Assembly (NCBI RefSeq): GCF_022695595.1
Contig: NZ_CP074380.1
Location: forward strand, 1,178,001-1,242,000
DNA: 64,000 nt
Source of the DNA: Streptomyces sp. MST-110588
GTDB lineage: Bacteria; Actinomycetota; Actinomycetes; Streptomycetales; Streptomycetaceae
Direction of reading: 5' to 3'
The notes under the pieces are model-generated. The model saw only the letters and a program-made list of their open reading frames with translations. It was not told the origin of the DNA and did no database searches. The position numbers were made by a program, and so were the translations under genes. This document shows, in pieces, positions 49,374 through 57,824 of the stretch (positions are counted from its first letter, which is position 1; every line of letters starts with the position of its first letter).

Positions 49374-49897
49374 ACGGCCGCCATCCGGTCCTGCCAGTAA
49401 CGGGACTGCTGCGGGCCCACCGCCGCCTGGTATTTGCCGCGGTACAGGTCGACTTCGCCGCACGAGACGAAGAACATGATCTGGCCGATCTTCATGCCGG
49501 GATAAACGCGCAGGGGCCGCACCGGTGAGAGCATCAGCGTCCACTGGCCGTGAAAGCCTATGTCGCCGATGGGGGCGGTGATTTCGACGAAGAGGCCGAG
49601 CCGTCCGACCGACGACCGTCCGAAGAGCAGGGGCACGTAGGTGTCCGAGCCGACGCTCTCCTCGGTATGTCCGAGATAGAGCTCGTTCGGCTGGAGCACA
49701 TATCCCTCCTCACCGATGACGATCTTCTCGGTCGGATTGGGCTCGTACGCGTCGATGACGTCGCCGGAGTAGACCAGGAGCGTGTCCCCCAGCCGTACGT
49801 TGTAGCTGTTGGGGTTGACCTGCCGGGTGTCGAAGTCGGAAATGACGATCCGCCCGTCCTCGACCGACCGGCTGATCTCCGGTCCGGTCAGGATCAC
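49370..49897 (-). CDS. dCTP deaminase/dUTPase-fold protein, second paralogue (catalytic Glu lost)
   Basis: 175 aa, from ATG 49897, overlapping the N-oxygenase gene and the next paralogue by 4 bp each. Closer to housekeeping Dcd: VNPNSYNVRLGDTLLVY, ELYLGHTEE, FGRSSVGRLGLFVEITAP, VYPGMKIGQIMFF and KYQAAVGPQQSRY. The substrate motif RSSVGR (94-99) is intact, but the catalytic Glu position reads WTLML (Met122). The losses are complementary to those of the other paralogue, which keeps Glu but not RSSxxR. Active sites of the family lie at subunit contacts, so a heteromer is an attractive idea. Confidence 0.88.
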   Translation of the reverse strand: MILTGPEISRSVEDGRIVISDFDTRQVNPNSYNVRLGDTLLVYSGDVIDAYEPNPTEKIVIGEEGYVLQPNELYLGHTEESVGSDTYVPLLFGRSSVGRLGLFVEITAPIGDIGFHGQWTLMLSPVRPLRVYPGMKIGQIMFFVSCGEVDLYRGKYQAAVGPQQSRYWQDRMAAV

Positions 49898-50898
49898 CGG
49901 GACCCACCCGCCCGCAGCACCCGGAAGTCGAAGTCCACCCGGTCCTCGATCTCCAGTTCCTGCACCAGACGGTGCACGGTGCGGAAGTCGGTCAGCATCA
50001 GGTCACCGCCCGGTTGTCTCCGGGTGTCCTCGATGATCTCCGTCACCCGGGGGATGCCGGCGAAACGCAGGATCTGCGGCCAGAGTTCATAGTCCTCGGC
50101 TCCGAAAGTGGTCACCGCCGTGGGCAGGTGCTGTATGAAGAACTCCTGCTGCCGCTTGTTCAGACGGGGATAGATCTCTTTCATCAGTTCCGCCAGGATC
50201 GGCCCGTGGGCCGCCTCGTCGCGCGCGTGCAGCCTGGCGATGAGAGTGTGCAGGGGCTGGATGGTCCGGTCGTCGCCCAGCAGGTCGAGGAACGCGTTGA
50301 TGCTGATTTCTCCGACGGCGGTCCACAGCAGGTACAGCAGGTCCTTTTCCCACTGTTCGCTCGCCTGCCCCGCCAGTTCGTAAAGGGCCCGGTTGGTCAC
50401 CGGCTGTACATAGTCCGGCTCGCTCCCGATGGCGCGTGCCTCGCGGGTGCGCTGCATCGCGATCATGTGCATGTAGGTGTGCCACACCTCGTCCACGTGG
50501 GACTGCTGGACCGCTTCCTTGACCTCGTACCGGTCGACGCCGGGGAACACGCCGTGCGCGAGTTTCTCGAAGGTGGGGTTCGCGACGTATTCCTCGGCCG
50601 CGATCACCCGTTCGTTGTACGCGATCCACGCCAGGGTGTTCACCTGGCGGCGCTTCTCCTCGCTCGCGGCAAGGAAAGCGGGGTGTTCGGCGAACGGCAG
50701 TAAGTGCACCGGATAGTCCAGCAGTTCCGGATCGTACGCCTCGGGAGAGGAGACGCGGTTCATGTCCGTACGGATCGTGGCGCGCCGGGGCCAGGAGGCC
50801 GCCAGGCGCTTGAGCACGCCGGGGCCCACGCTCGGCTCCGCCGGCCCGGTCTCTTCCGTGGGACGTTCATCGGCGGCCTTCACCGGTGAGACGGTCAT
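49894..50898 (-). CDS. AurF-family diiron N-oxygenase
   Basis: 334 aa from ATG 50898 (GGAGGAAG upstream). All seven diiron ligands of AurF (from memory Glu101, Glu136, His139, Glu196, His223, Glu227, His230) are found one residue later: Glu102, Glu137 and His140 in HVDEVWH, Glu197 in VGEIS, His224, Glu228 and His231 in HARDEAAH. AurF and CmlI turn aryl amines into nitro groups in natural products; relatives N-oxygenate other amines. It leads a four-gene overlapping operon with the two Dcd-like proteins and a GT4, so the substrate may be an amino sugar or amino-base conjugate. Cytoplasmic. Confidence 0.87.
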   Translation of the reverse strand: MTVSPVKAADERPTEETGPAEPSVGPGVLKRLAASWPRRATIRTDMNRVSSPEAYDPELLDYPVHLLPFAEHPAFLAASEEKRRQVNTLAWIAYNERVIAAEEYVANPTFEKLAHGVFPGVDRYEVKEAVQQSHVDEVWHTYMHMIAMQRTREARAIGSEPDYVQPVTNRALYELAGQASEQWEKDLLYLLWTAVGEISINAFLDLLGDDRTIQPLHTLIARLHARDEAAHGPILAELMKEIYPRLNKRQQEFFIQHLPTAVTTFGAEDYELWPQILRFAGIPRVTEIIEDTRRQPGGDLMLTDFRTVHRLVQELEIEDRVDFDFRVLRAGGSR

Positions 50899-51013
50899 GT
50901 GTCTTCCTCCCGAGTCCTTGATGTCTGCTGGGATCTGCCGGAGTTCTCGCCCGTACGGTTCCGGCGCGTCATGGCGGCCCCTGCACGGCACGACGCGCTT
51001 GTCGCGACGGCTC

Positions 51014-52072
51014 TTATGCGGAATGCGGCAACCGGTGGCGGGCCGCGGTCAGTGCGTCGATCCGGACGAACCGGAATTCCCGCTCCAGCAGCCCTTCGAT
51101 GATCGCGGGCAGTGCGGCGACGGTCTGGGAACGGTCCCCGCCACCGTCGTGCAGCAGGATCACGGAGCCGGGCCGGGCCTGTTCCAAGGTGATGCGCGCG
51201 ATGGTGTCCGCACCGGGAAGCGCCCAGTCGAACGGCTCGACGTCCCACAGGACGACGGTGGACTGCCGCCGGCTCAGCCAGTCCATCACTTCGGGGGTCC
51301 GCGATCCGTACGGCGGTCTGAAGAGGCCGGGAGCCGGCAGACCGGTCGTCGCCGCGATGATCTCGTCGGTGCGTTCGAGCTGTTCCTCCAGCCTGCCCCG
51401 GGACAGATCCGGGAGATAGGCGTGGGACCAGGTGTGGTTGCCCAGTTGATGGCCCGCTTCGGCCATCCGCGCGAGGTCCTCCCGGTGGGCCCCGACGTGC
51501 AGGCCGACGCAGAAGAACGTCGCGGGGATCCCGTACCGGTCCAGGGTGTCCAGGACCTGGCCCGTGTACGGCGGATTCGGCCCGTCGTCGAAGGTCAGCG
51601 CGATCACGCGCTCGGCCGTGTCGACCCGGCCGATACAGCGCCCCGCCCGGCTCAGCTCCTGGACCGCCCGCTCACTGCTGCGGATCCCGGCGTCCAGTTC
51701 CTCCAGGCGTCCGGTCAGGGTGCCGGTCCGCACCTCCAGACGGGCCAGGCGTGCGGTGTCACGCCGGGCGCTGTGCGCCAGTTCCACCGCCGGTACGGAG
51801 CCGAACCCGGGTGGCGGCGGCAGCACCCAGGGGTCGGCGCGGTACATGTCCAGGCCGGCCACCATCATGCCGCCGTCGAGCATGCCGTTGGTGCTGTCGA
51901 CGACGGTGACCAGCGGCGCGTCGGGGGAACGGGTCAGACCGGTCAGGTATGCGGTCATGGCGCCCACCTGGCCCGGCCCGAAGGTGACCGGCGCGGATAT
52001 CAGGCCGCCACCCTCGTCGACCACGGCCACTTCGTAGCCGGCAGCCGTCCAGCCTATTCCCGAGTACAGCAT
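51014..52072 (-). CDS. Polysaccharide deacetylase (CE4) fused to an IS110-like N-terminal domain
   Basis: 352 aa from ATG 52072. Residues about 155-345 are a complete NodB domain: LTFDDGPNP (159-167), HTWSH (213-217) for metal, FRPPYGS (251-257), VLWDVEPFDW and ILLHDGG (305-311). It removes acetyl groups from N-acetyl sugars. Residues about 2-130 (YSGIGWTAAGYEVAVVDEGG, VTVVDSTNGMLDGGMMVAGL, MYRADPWVLPPP) resemble the RNase-H-like N-terminal domain of IS110 transposases, but the first acidic residue is Gly (GIGW). No signal peptide, so it acts in the cytoplasm, perhaps on a soluble amino-sugar intermediate. It lies 115 bp upstream of the N-oxygenase gene. Confidence 0.82.
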   Translation of the reverse strand: MLYSGIGWTAAGYEVAVVDEGGGLISAPVTFGPGQVGAMTAYLTGLTRSPDAPLVTVVDSTNGMLDGGMMVAGLDMYRADPWVLPPPPGFGSVPAVELAHSARRDTARLARLEVRTGTLTGRLEELDAGIRSSERAVQELSRAGRCIGRVDTAERVIALTFDDGPNPPYTGQVLDTLDRYGIPATFFCVGLHVGAHREDLARMAEAGHQLGNHTWSHAYLPDLSRGRLEEQLERTDEIIAATTGLPAPGLFRPPYGSRTPEVMDWLSRRQSTVVLWDVEPFDWALPGADTIARITLEQARPGSVILLHDGGGDRSQTVAALPAIIEGLLEREFRFVRIDALTAARHRLPHSA

Positions 52073-52539
52073 GAGCGTCTTCCCCTCGTGTGCGGCGCGC
52101 TATCGGTTCGTCCTGCGGCACGGTGCGTGGCATGGCAATGGGGGTGGTGAAACGGTGGAGCCGTGAAAACGCGGTCGGTATGCGGGTCGTGCGGCCCGGC
52201 CGTTTCCCGGACGGTACGCGCGCACGTACGCCGGGGCCGTCAGGCGGGTCGGGTGGGTGATTCCGTACCGGCGGTGGAAAGAGATACCGACGGATACCGG
52301 CGAACTCATCGGAATTGCCGGGCCGCTCGTCCGGCCGGGCACCGGCCATGAAAAAACAGTCGGGAAACCGGAGGGTTCAGCAGAAGTGTCTGCCGACGCG
52401 GCGCCGTGGGCCGCGCACCCTCACCATTTTTCTTCCGTACGAACCGTATGGACAACAGCGAAGCTCTGTGGGGCCGCCGGGTGATCTCCGCCGGGCGACG
52501 CAAACGATTCCGGACGACATCCTCCGGCGTCAAGGGGTT
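52073..52539. other. 467-bp region without a clear gene
   Basis: Probable promoter region of the minus-strand CE4 operon. No frame shows convincing coding bias. CCGTACG/CGTACGG words and a T-rich stretch (CATTTTTCTTCC near 52425) are visible; the TTGCCA/GGCAA element found before the MurC-like and NRPS genes is not present. Confidence 0.4.
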
Positions 52540-53043
52540 TCAAGTGGAGCGCCATGTTCCGTACGGGCCCGTGGGCGTGTGCGCCGGGCCCGTCACCGCG
52601 AGCCGCTCGCGCATCTCCCGGAGCGATTCCAGGTCCACGGGGGATGCCGTCCACGGACGCGTCAAGTGGTCCCCGTCGCGTCGGGGAACGAGATGAACGT
52701 GCAGGTGGAACTGGTCCTGCCAGCCGGCTTCCCGGTTCGCCTGGAAGAGCGTCAGGCCGTCCGGCGCGAGCACGTCACGGATGCGCGCCGCCATCCGGTG
52801 TACGGTGCGCATCACCGCGGCGGCGTCCTCCTGCGGGATCTCCCAGAGGTCGGCCGCGTGCCGTTTCGGTATGACTAGAGTGTGTCCTCCCATCACCGCT
52901 GTGATGTCGAGAAAAGCGACCGTCGAGTCGTCTTCGTAGAGAACCGCCGCGGCAAGGCGCCCGGCGACTATCTTGCAGAAGTCGCATGCTTTTGATGCGC
53001 CGTTCAAATCCCCGTTGTCAACACCGCGTAAACCCGTGGGCAT
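52540..53043 (-). CDS. HIT-family nucleotide hydrolase/transferase
   Basis: About 167 aa from ATG 53043. Contains CDFCKIVAG near the start, GHTLVIPKRHAADLWEI and the histidine triad FHLHVHLVPR. The family cleaves nucleotide phosphoramidates and aminoacyl-adenylates or moves nucleotides. Start uncertain: ATG 53043 has no ribosome site, and an in-frame GTG 12 bp upstream with TAGCGT before it might begin a leaderless message. Divergent from an MFS gene. In the cluster it could clear aminoacyl-AMP or act on a nucleotide intermediate, but it may be a housekeeping gene. Confidence 0.82.
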   Translation of the reverse strand: MPTGLRGVDNGDLNGASKACDFCKIVAGRLAAAVLYEDDSTVAFLDITAVMGGHTLVIPKRHAADLWEIPQEDAAAVMRTVHRMAARIRDVLAPDGLTLFQANREAGWQDQFHLHVHLVPRRDGDHLTRPWTASPVDLESLREMRERLAVTGPAHTPTGPYGTWRST

Positions 53044-53165
53044 CGTCTCGTTCACGTGCCCGACGCTAGTCCTCCGGGCGCCACCGGGCAACGCCTTCCG
53101 GGCGCCGGATGCCCGCCGGACCGTTGCGCACATTCCGTATCCGACCGCCGAAAGCCGGGGTTCGC

Positions 53166-54521
53166 ATGGCCTTTTCTCCAACAGCTTCGACGGGTCCGAC
53201 GGTTCCGGCCGATACGGCCGGTTCTGCCGGTTGTACAGGTTTTACGGCGCCGTCGGTCCCACCGGCCGATCGGCGCCGGTACTTCCGTGCCGCCGTCGCG
53301 TCGTTCTTCTGCAGCGGATTGTTACTTTCTTCGTGGATGGCCAGGATTCCGGCCGTAAAAGAGAACACCGGCATACCGGCGGGCCTCTTCGGCACCGTAC
53401 TCACCGTGTGCGTCGTGGGCACCCTGCTCTCGATGCAGGTCGCGGGGCCGCTCATCGCACGGCTGGGCAGCCGGACCGTCATCCGCTGGGGCGTCCCCCT
53501 GATGGCCGCCGGGCTGTGGGGCGTCTCATCGGCCAAGGGCGCGGTCCAACTCGGGGCGACACTGCTCCTCTTCGGGCTCGCCGACGGCCTGGTCACCGTG
53601 GGAATCAATGTGCAGGGCGTCACCGTGGAGAAGCTGACCGGGCGCCCGTGCCTGAATTCCTGTCATGCGTCCTGGAGCGTGGGGGCGCTGGTCGGCGCGC
53701 TGCTCGGCGGGGGTGCCACCTGGGCCGGCTGGGGAACGGGCGCACACTTCCTGGCGGTCGGCGCGCTGACCACGCTCGCCTCGTACCCGGTTCTGCGCGG
53801 CCTGGCGGCGCCCGGCGCCCCGGCCGCCGCTTCCATGCCGGCCTCCGGGCCCGTCTCCGCCCGTCGGGGCGGGTGGAGCGGGCGCGTCCTGGCGCTGGGC
53901 GGACTGGGACTGTGCTGCCTGGTCGCCCAAGGAGCGCTACAGGACTGGGGCGCGCTGTTCCTGCGGGAGGAGCGGGGCGCGTCCCCGTTCGCCGCGACAC
54001 TGGGGTACCTCGCCTTCTGTACGACGCTCACCCTCGGCCGGATGGCCGGTGACCGGCTGCGGGCACGGTTCCGGCCCGCCACCGTGGTCCGCCTGTTCGC
54101 CCTCACTGCCGTACTCGGCCTCGCCGTCTCCCTCACCGCTTCGTCGCAGGCGTCCACGATCGGGGGCTTCGCGGTCTTCGGGTGGGGGCTGTCCATTCTC
54201 GACCCGGTCATCAACAGTGCCGCCGGTCACGGCGCGGGGGACGGCGGACGGGAGGAGACGACCAGCACGGCCATCGCACATGTGGCCACCCTCGGCCACG
54301 TCGGTCTGCTGCTCGGCCCGCCCTTGATCGGCTGGCTGACGGAGCTGGTGGGCATCGGGTGGGCGCTCGTCCTGCCGGGTGTGGCGGTGTGCGCCGTCGG
54401 CCTGGCCGCCGCCTACATCGCCCGGGCCTTCGCCCCGTCTGCGGTGGAAGGTTCCGCCTCCCTGGAGGATTCTGCTCGCGCGGATGGCACTCCTCCCGTG
54501 GGCGACTCTCCTTCCGTTTGA
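53166..54521 (+). CDS. MFS transporter
   Basis: About 451 aa from ATG 53166; ATG 53109 is also possible and neither has a clear ribosome site. Twelve hydrophobic segments, the MFS motif in VAGPLIARLGSRTVIRWG after helix 2, and TSTAIAHVATLGHVGLLLGP late in the protein, similar to sugar/drug MFS of the FucP/YbjJ kind. Residues 1-30 and the last 35 are polar tails. It probably exports the product or imports a precursor; the substrate is unknown. Confidence 0.87.
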   Translation: MAFSPTASTGPTVPADTAGSAGCTGFTAPSVPPADRRRYFRAAVASFFCSGLLLSSWMARIPAVKENTGIPAGLFGTVLTVCVVGTLLSMQVAGPLIARLGSRTVIRWGVPLMAAGLWGVSSAKGAVQLGATLLLFGLADGLVTVGINVQGVTVEKLTGRPCLNSCHASWSVGALVGALLGGGATWAGWGTGAHFLAVGALTTLASYPVLRGLAAPGAPAAASMPASGPVSARRGGWSGRVLALGGLGLCCLVAQGALQDWGALFLREERGASPFAATLGYLAFCTTLTLGRMAGDRLRARFRPATVVRLFALTAVLGLAVSLTASSQASTIGGFAVFGWGLSILDPVINSAAGHGAGDGGREETTSTAIAHVATLGHVGLLLGPPLIGWLTELVGIGWALVLPGVAVCAVGLAAAYIARAFAPSAVEGSASLEDSARADGTPPVGDSPSV

Positions 54522-54607
54522 CTCCGCGTGCCGCCCGTAACGGCCCGGGACGCCCGGAACGGTCCGAGCCGATCGCCCCGGACCGGCCGTTTGCCGGAAC
54601 CGGTCGT

Positions 54608-54672
54608 TTGCCAGGATCGGCAGAACCGGAACAACACCGTTGCCACGTTCGGCAAACAGAGGCAAGATGCAT
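54608..54672 (+). promoter_or_regulatory. Candidate cluster operator upstream of the MurC-like gene
   Basis: Two dyads: TTGCCA-GGATC-GGCAG at 54608-54623 and TTGCCA-CGTTC-GGCAA at 54640-54655, the latter followed by AGGCAA (54660-54665) and ATGCAT (54667-54672). The same order and spacing occur before the NRPS gene at 57825-57858. The two GGCAA words are 10 bp apart, one helix turn, on the same strand. A shared cluster-specific regulator is the simplest reading; the regulator is not in this window unless it is the ROK protein. Confidence 0.6.
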
Positions 54673-54852
54673 TCACCGGCGACCGACGGCCCGCTCATGC
54701 GGGGCTCGGCGCAAGGGACGTGCCGGTTCACCGGCCACACACGCGCGGTTCCGGTACGTCGGCACCGGTACGTCAGCCGGCACACACGGTACTGCCCGGG
54801 ACGGTCCGCGCCTTTGGGCCGGACGGCCAACGACAGACGCAGGGAGCGGATC

Positions 54853-56274
54853 ATGAAGGAGTCCGTACCGACCACAGCCGGTGACGCCCCGCTCGACCGG
54901 GTGCACTTCATCGGTGCCGGCGGGATCGGCATGAGCGGCATCGCGCGCATCCTGCTCGCCCGTGGTGCCACAGTCTCCGGGAGCGACGCCAAGGAGAACG
55001 CCAACATCACCGCGTTACGCGCGCTCGGCGCCCGGGTGCACATCGGCCATGCCGCGGCGAACCTCGGCCAGGCGCGTACGGTCGTGGTTTCCAACGCCAT
55101 TCCGGAGCACAATCCCGAGCTGCGCGAGGCCCGGCGGCGCGGGCTGGCGGTGGTTCACCGCGCCACGGCGCTGGCGTCCGTCATGGCGGGCCGGCGCGGT
55201 GTCGCGGTGGCCGGCACGGTCGGCAAGACCTCGACCACCTCGATGCTGACCGTCCTCGCGCGCGGCTGCGGTACGGATCCCTCGTACGTGATCGGCGGCA
55301 ACCTCAACGAGTCGGAACCGTCCAACGCCCGCCAGGGCGGCGGGGAGCTGTTCATCGTCGAGGCGGACGAGAGCGACAGCTCGTTCCTGCGGCTCTCCCC
55401 GGACGCCGCGGTGGTCACCAACATCGGCGCCGAGGACCATCTCGACCTGCACGGCTCCGCCGAGAACTACGCCCGGGCGTTCGAGCGCTTCGCCGACCGG
55501 ATCGCGGCCACGGGATTCCTGGTGGCCGGCGCCGACGATGCCGGTGCGAACCGGCTGGTCCGCTACGCCCGCGACAAGGTGCGGGTGCGGACCTTCGGCG
55601 AGTCCCCCACCGCCGACCTGCGGCTGTCCGATGTCGCCGTCACTCCCGACGGCACCACGTACAAGGCGTTCCTGGACGGTGTGCCGCTGCCGCCGGTACG
55701 GATCGGCGTACCGGGCCGGCACATGGCGCTGAACTCCGCCGCCGCGCTGCTGACCGCCCTCGAACTGGGGCTGCCCGCCGACCGTGCCGTCGAGGGCCTG
55801 GCGTCCTACCGCGGAGTGCACCGGCGCTTCGAGTACAAGGGGGAGGCCGGCGGTGTACGGGTCTACGACGACTACGCCAACTTCCCCACCAAGGTGCGCG
55901 AACAGCTCCGGGCCGCGCGCGTCGTGGCCGGCCCGGGACGGCTGATCGTGGCGTTCCAGCCCTCCTTGTTCAGCAGCACGCAGCGGTTCGCCGCCGAGTT
56001 CGGCGCCGCGCTGGGAGCCGCCGACGAGGTGCTGGTCCTGGACGTCTCCAGGGCCCGGGAGAAGCCGGTCCCCGGGGTGAGCGGTGCGCTGGTGGCCGAT
56101 GCGGTACCGCTGCCCGCCGGACGGGTGCGCTACGTGCCCGCCACATCCGAAGTGGCGCCCGCGCTCGCGGAACTGGCCTTGCCCGACGACCTCGTACTGA
56201 CGATGGGCAGCGGCGATGTCACCCTGGTGGGGCCCGAACTGCTCGCCCTGCTCGGCGGGCGCGGGCGCCCATGA
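54853..56274 (+). CDS. MurC-like ATP-dependent amino-acid ligase
   Basis: 473 aa from ATG 54853 (GGGAGC upstream). Three Mur-ligase domains are visible: VHFIGAGGIGMSGIARIL (18-35), the P-loop GTVGKTST (121-128), VEADESDSSFL (169-179), VTNIGAEDHLD, VPGRHMALNSAAAL and GVHRRFEYKG. In MurC the P-loop is GTHGKTTT and the late motif DDYGHHPTE; here these are GTVGKTST and DDYANFPTKV (339-348). It is therefore a divergent paralogue, not the cell-wall enzyme, and probably joins an amino acid or peptide to a carboxylate, perhaps on a nucleotide-linked sugar. Confidence 0.88.
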   Translation: MKESVPTTAGDAPLDRVHFIGAGGIGMSGIARILLARGATVSGSDAKENANITALRALGARVHIGHAAANLGQARTVVVSNAIPEHNPELREARRRGLAVVHRATALASVMAGRRGVAVAGTVGKTSTTSMLTVLARGCGTDPSYVIGGNLNESEPSNARQGGGELFIVEADESDSSFLRLSPDAAVVTNIGAEDHLDLHGSAENYARAFERFADRIAATGFLVAGADDAGANRLVRYARDKVRVRTFGESPTADLRLSDVAVTPDGTTYKAFLDGVPLPPVRIGVPGRHMALNSAAALLTALELGLPADRAVEGLASYRGVHRRFEYKGEAGGVRVYDDYANFPTKVREQLRAARVVAGPGRLIVAFQPSLFSSTQRFAAEFGAALGAADEVLVLDVSRAREKPVPGVSGALVADAVPLPAGRVRYVPATSEVAPALAELALPDDLVLTMGSGDVTLVGPELLALLGGRGRP

Positions 56275-56305
56275 GACCGGCCGGGCCGCGAGCGGCGGGC
56301 ATGCG

Positions 56306-57568
56306 GTGACGAGCGGGACCAGCCGCGGTGGTACGCGGCCCGCCGACACCGCCGTGCCGGATCCCGGGGCCCCGTTGTGGGAGCGCGAGTTCGCACTCTT
56401 CTTCATCGCCCGGAGCGTGGCCAAGTTCGGTGACGGCATGGTGCCTGTCGCCCTGTCGGCCGGGCTGGTGCTGGCGGGGCGCGGGGCCACCTCCGTATCG
56501 TTCGCGCTGGGCGCCTGGACCGCCTGCTTCGGCGGCTTCGTGCTCTTCGGCGGGGTGCTGGCCGACCGCTTCTCGCCCCGCCGGATGATGGTCTTCGCCG
56601 ATCTGATGAGGCTTGCCGCCATCGCGGTGCTCGCGGTGGCGTTCGCCGCCGGCGACCCGGCACTGTGGCTGGTGTACGCGCTGAGCGCGCTCAGCGGCGT
56701 CGGTGCCGCGCTGTTCCAGCCCGGTATAGCCAGCACGATCCCGGCGATCGTCGCCGATGTGCAGCGTGCCAATGCCGTCATAAGGGTCTCGGAGTCGCTG
56801 ATGACCATGGCGGGGCCGGCCGCCGCCGGAGCACTCGTCGGCGTGATCGGTCCGGCCGGCCTGTACGGGGTCAACGCGGCCACCTTCGGGGTGAGCGGGC
56901 TGTGCCTGGCGCTGATGCGCCGGGGGCCCGCCGCCCTGGGCAGCCGCACGCAGTCGATGCTGGGCGACCTCGTCGAGGGCTGGCGGGAGTTCCGGTCCCG
57001 CGGCTGGCTGTGGGGCGTCATCGCGGTCTGGACGGGGTATTCGCTCCTGGTGCTGGGGCCGATGGTCCCGCTGCAGACCGTACTGATCACCGAGGAGCAC
57101 GGCGCCACGGCGCTGGGCGTGATGATGGCGGTGTTCGGCGCGGGCAACGCGGCCGGCGCGCTGCTGGCGATGCGGATACGCCCCCGCCGCCCGCTGGCCT
57201 CCGGCGCCGTGGCGCTGTCCGGTGTGTCCGTCCATGTCTTCGCGCTGGCGGTGGGCGCGCCGCCGCCGCTGCTCGGCGCGGCGTTCTTCGCCGGGGGTGC
57301 GGCGGTGGCGTACTGGGTCGTGATGTGGTCCACCGCGGTCCAGACGCATCTGCCGCCGCGGGTGCTCAACCGGCTGCACGCCTATGACGTCGCCGGGTCC
57401 GTGCTCACCCTCGCCGCGGGCCGGACGCTGGCGGGCCCGGCGGCCGATTGGCTGTCCCCGCGCGCCCTCCTGCTGGGCGGTGCGGTGGTCAACGTCCTGG
57501 TCATCGCGGTGCTGCTGCTCGCGCCCGCGATCCGCCGGCTGCCGCGCGCGCAGGCGTCCGGAAGGTGA
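56306..57568 (+). CDS. MFS transporter, enterobactin-exporter (EntS)-like
   Basis: About 420 aa from GTG 56306, 31 bp past the MurC-like stop, so one operon. Twelve membrane helices: ALFFIARSVAKFGDGMVPVA, GGVLADRFSPRRMM (MFS motif A), ALFQPGIASTIPAIV, LLVLGPMVPLQTVLI, VGAPPPLLGAAFFAGGAAVA. This pattern belongs to EntS/MFS_3 exporters often found in natural-product clusters. It probably exports the product and gives self-protection. The start is uncertain because the ribosome site is weak. Confidence 0.86.
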   Translation: MTSGTSRGGTRPADTAVPDPGAPLWEREFALFFIARSVAKFGDGMVPVALSAGLVLAGRGATSVSFALGAWTACFGGFVLFGGVLADRFSPRRMMVFADLMRLAAIAVLAVAFAAGDPALWLVYALSALSGVGAALFQPGIASTIPAIVADVQRANAVIRVSESLMTMAGPAAAGALVGVIGPAGLYGVNAATFGVSGLCLALMRRGPAALGSRTQSMLGDLVEGWREFRSRGWLWGVIAVWTGYSLLVLGPMVPLQTVLITEEHGATALGVMMAVFGAGNAAGALLAMRIRPRRPLASGAVALSGVSVHVFALAVGAPPPLLGAAFFAGGAAVAYWVVMWSTAVQTHLPPRVLNRLHAYDVAGSVLTLAAGRTLAGPAADWLSPRALLLGGAVVNVLVIAVLLLAPAIRRLPRAQASGR

Positions 57569-57824
57569 GGACGGCGCACAGAGAGCAGGGCGGGATACAA
57601 GGGGAGGGCTCGGCAGACACCGGCGGCAGCCGGCGTGCGGCGGGTGAAGGCGGCGTACGGCCACGCGCCTGAGAACGGCGTCCCGTGGCAGGGCACGGCG
57701 AACGAGGTGCTGCCCGAGCGCATCAGCTTGCCGGTCAGAGGGGTCACGGCGGGTCCGCCGCCGTCCGGTCGGTGCACTCGTCCGTCAAGGTTGCCTCTTG
57801 TACTCCGGAATATGGGTAACGACA

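Noticed and set aside
51014..52072. An intact IS110 insertion sequence
   Set aside because: Only the N-terminal-like half is present, the first catalytic acid is replaced, and it is in frame with a complete CE4 domain; there is no transposase C-terminal half or flanking repeat.
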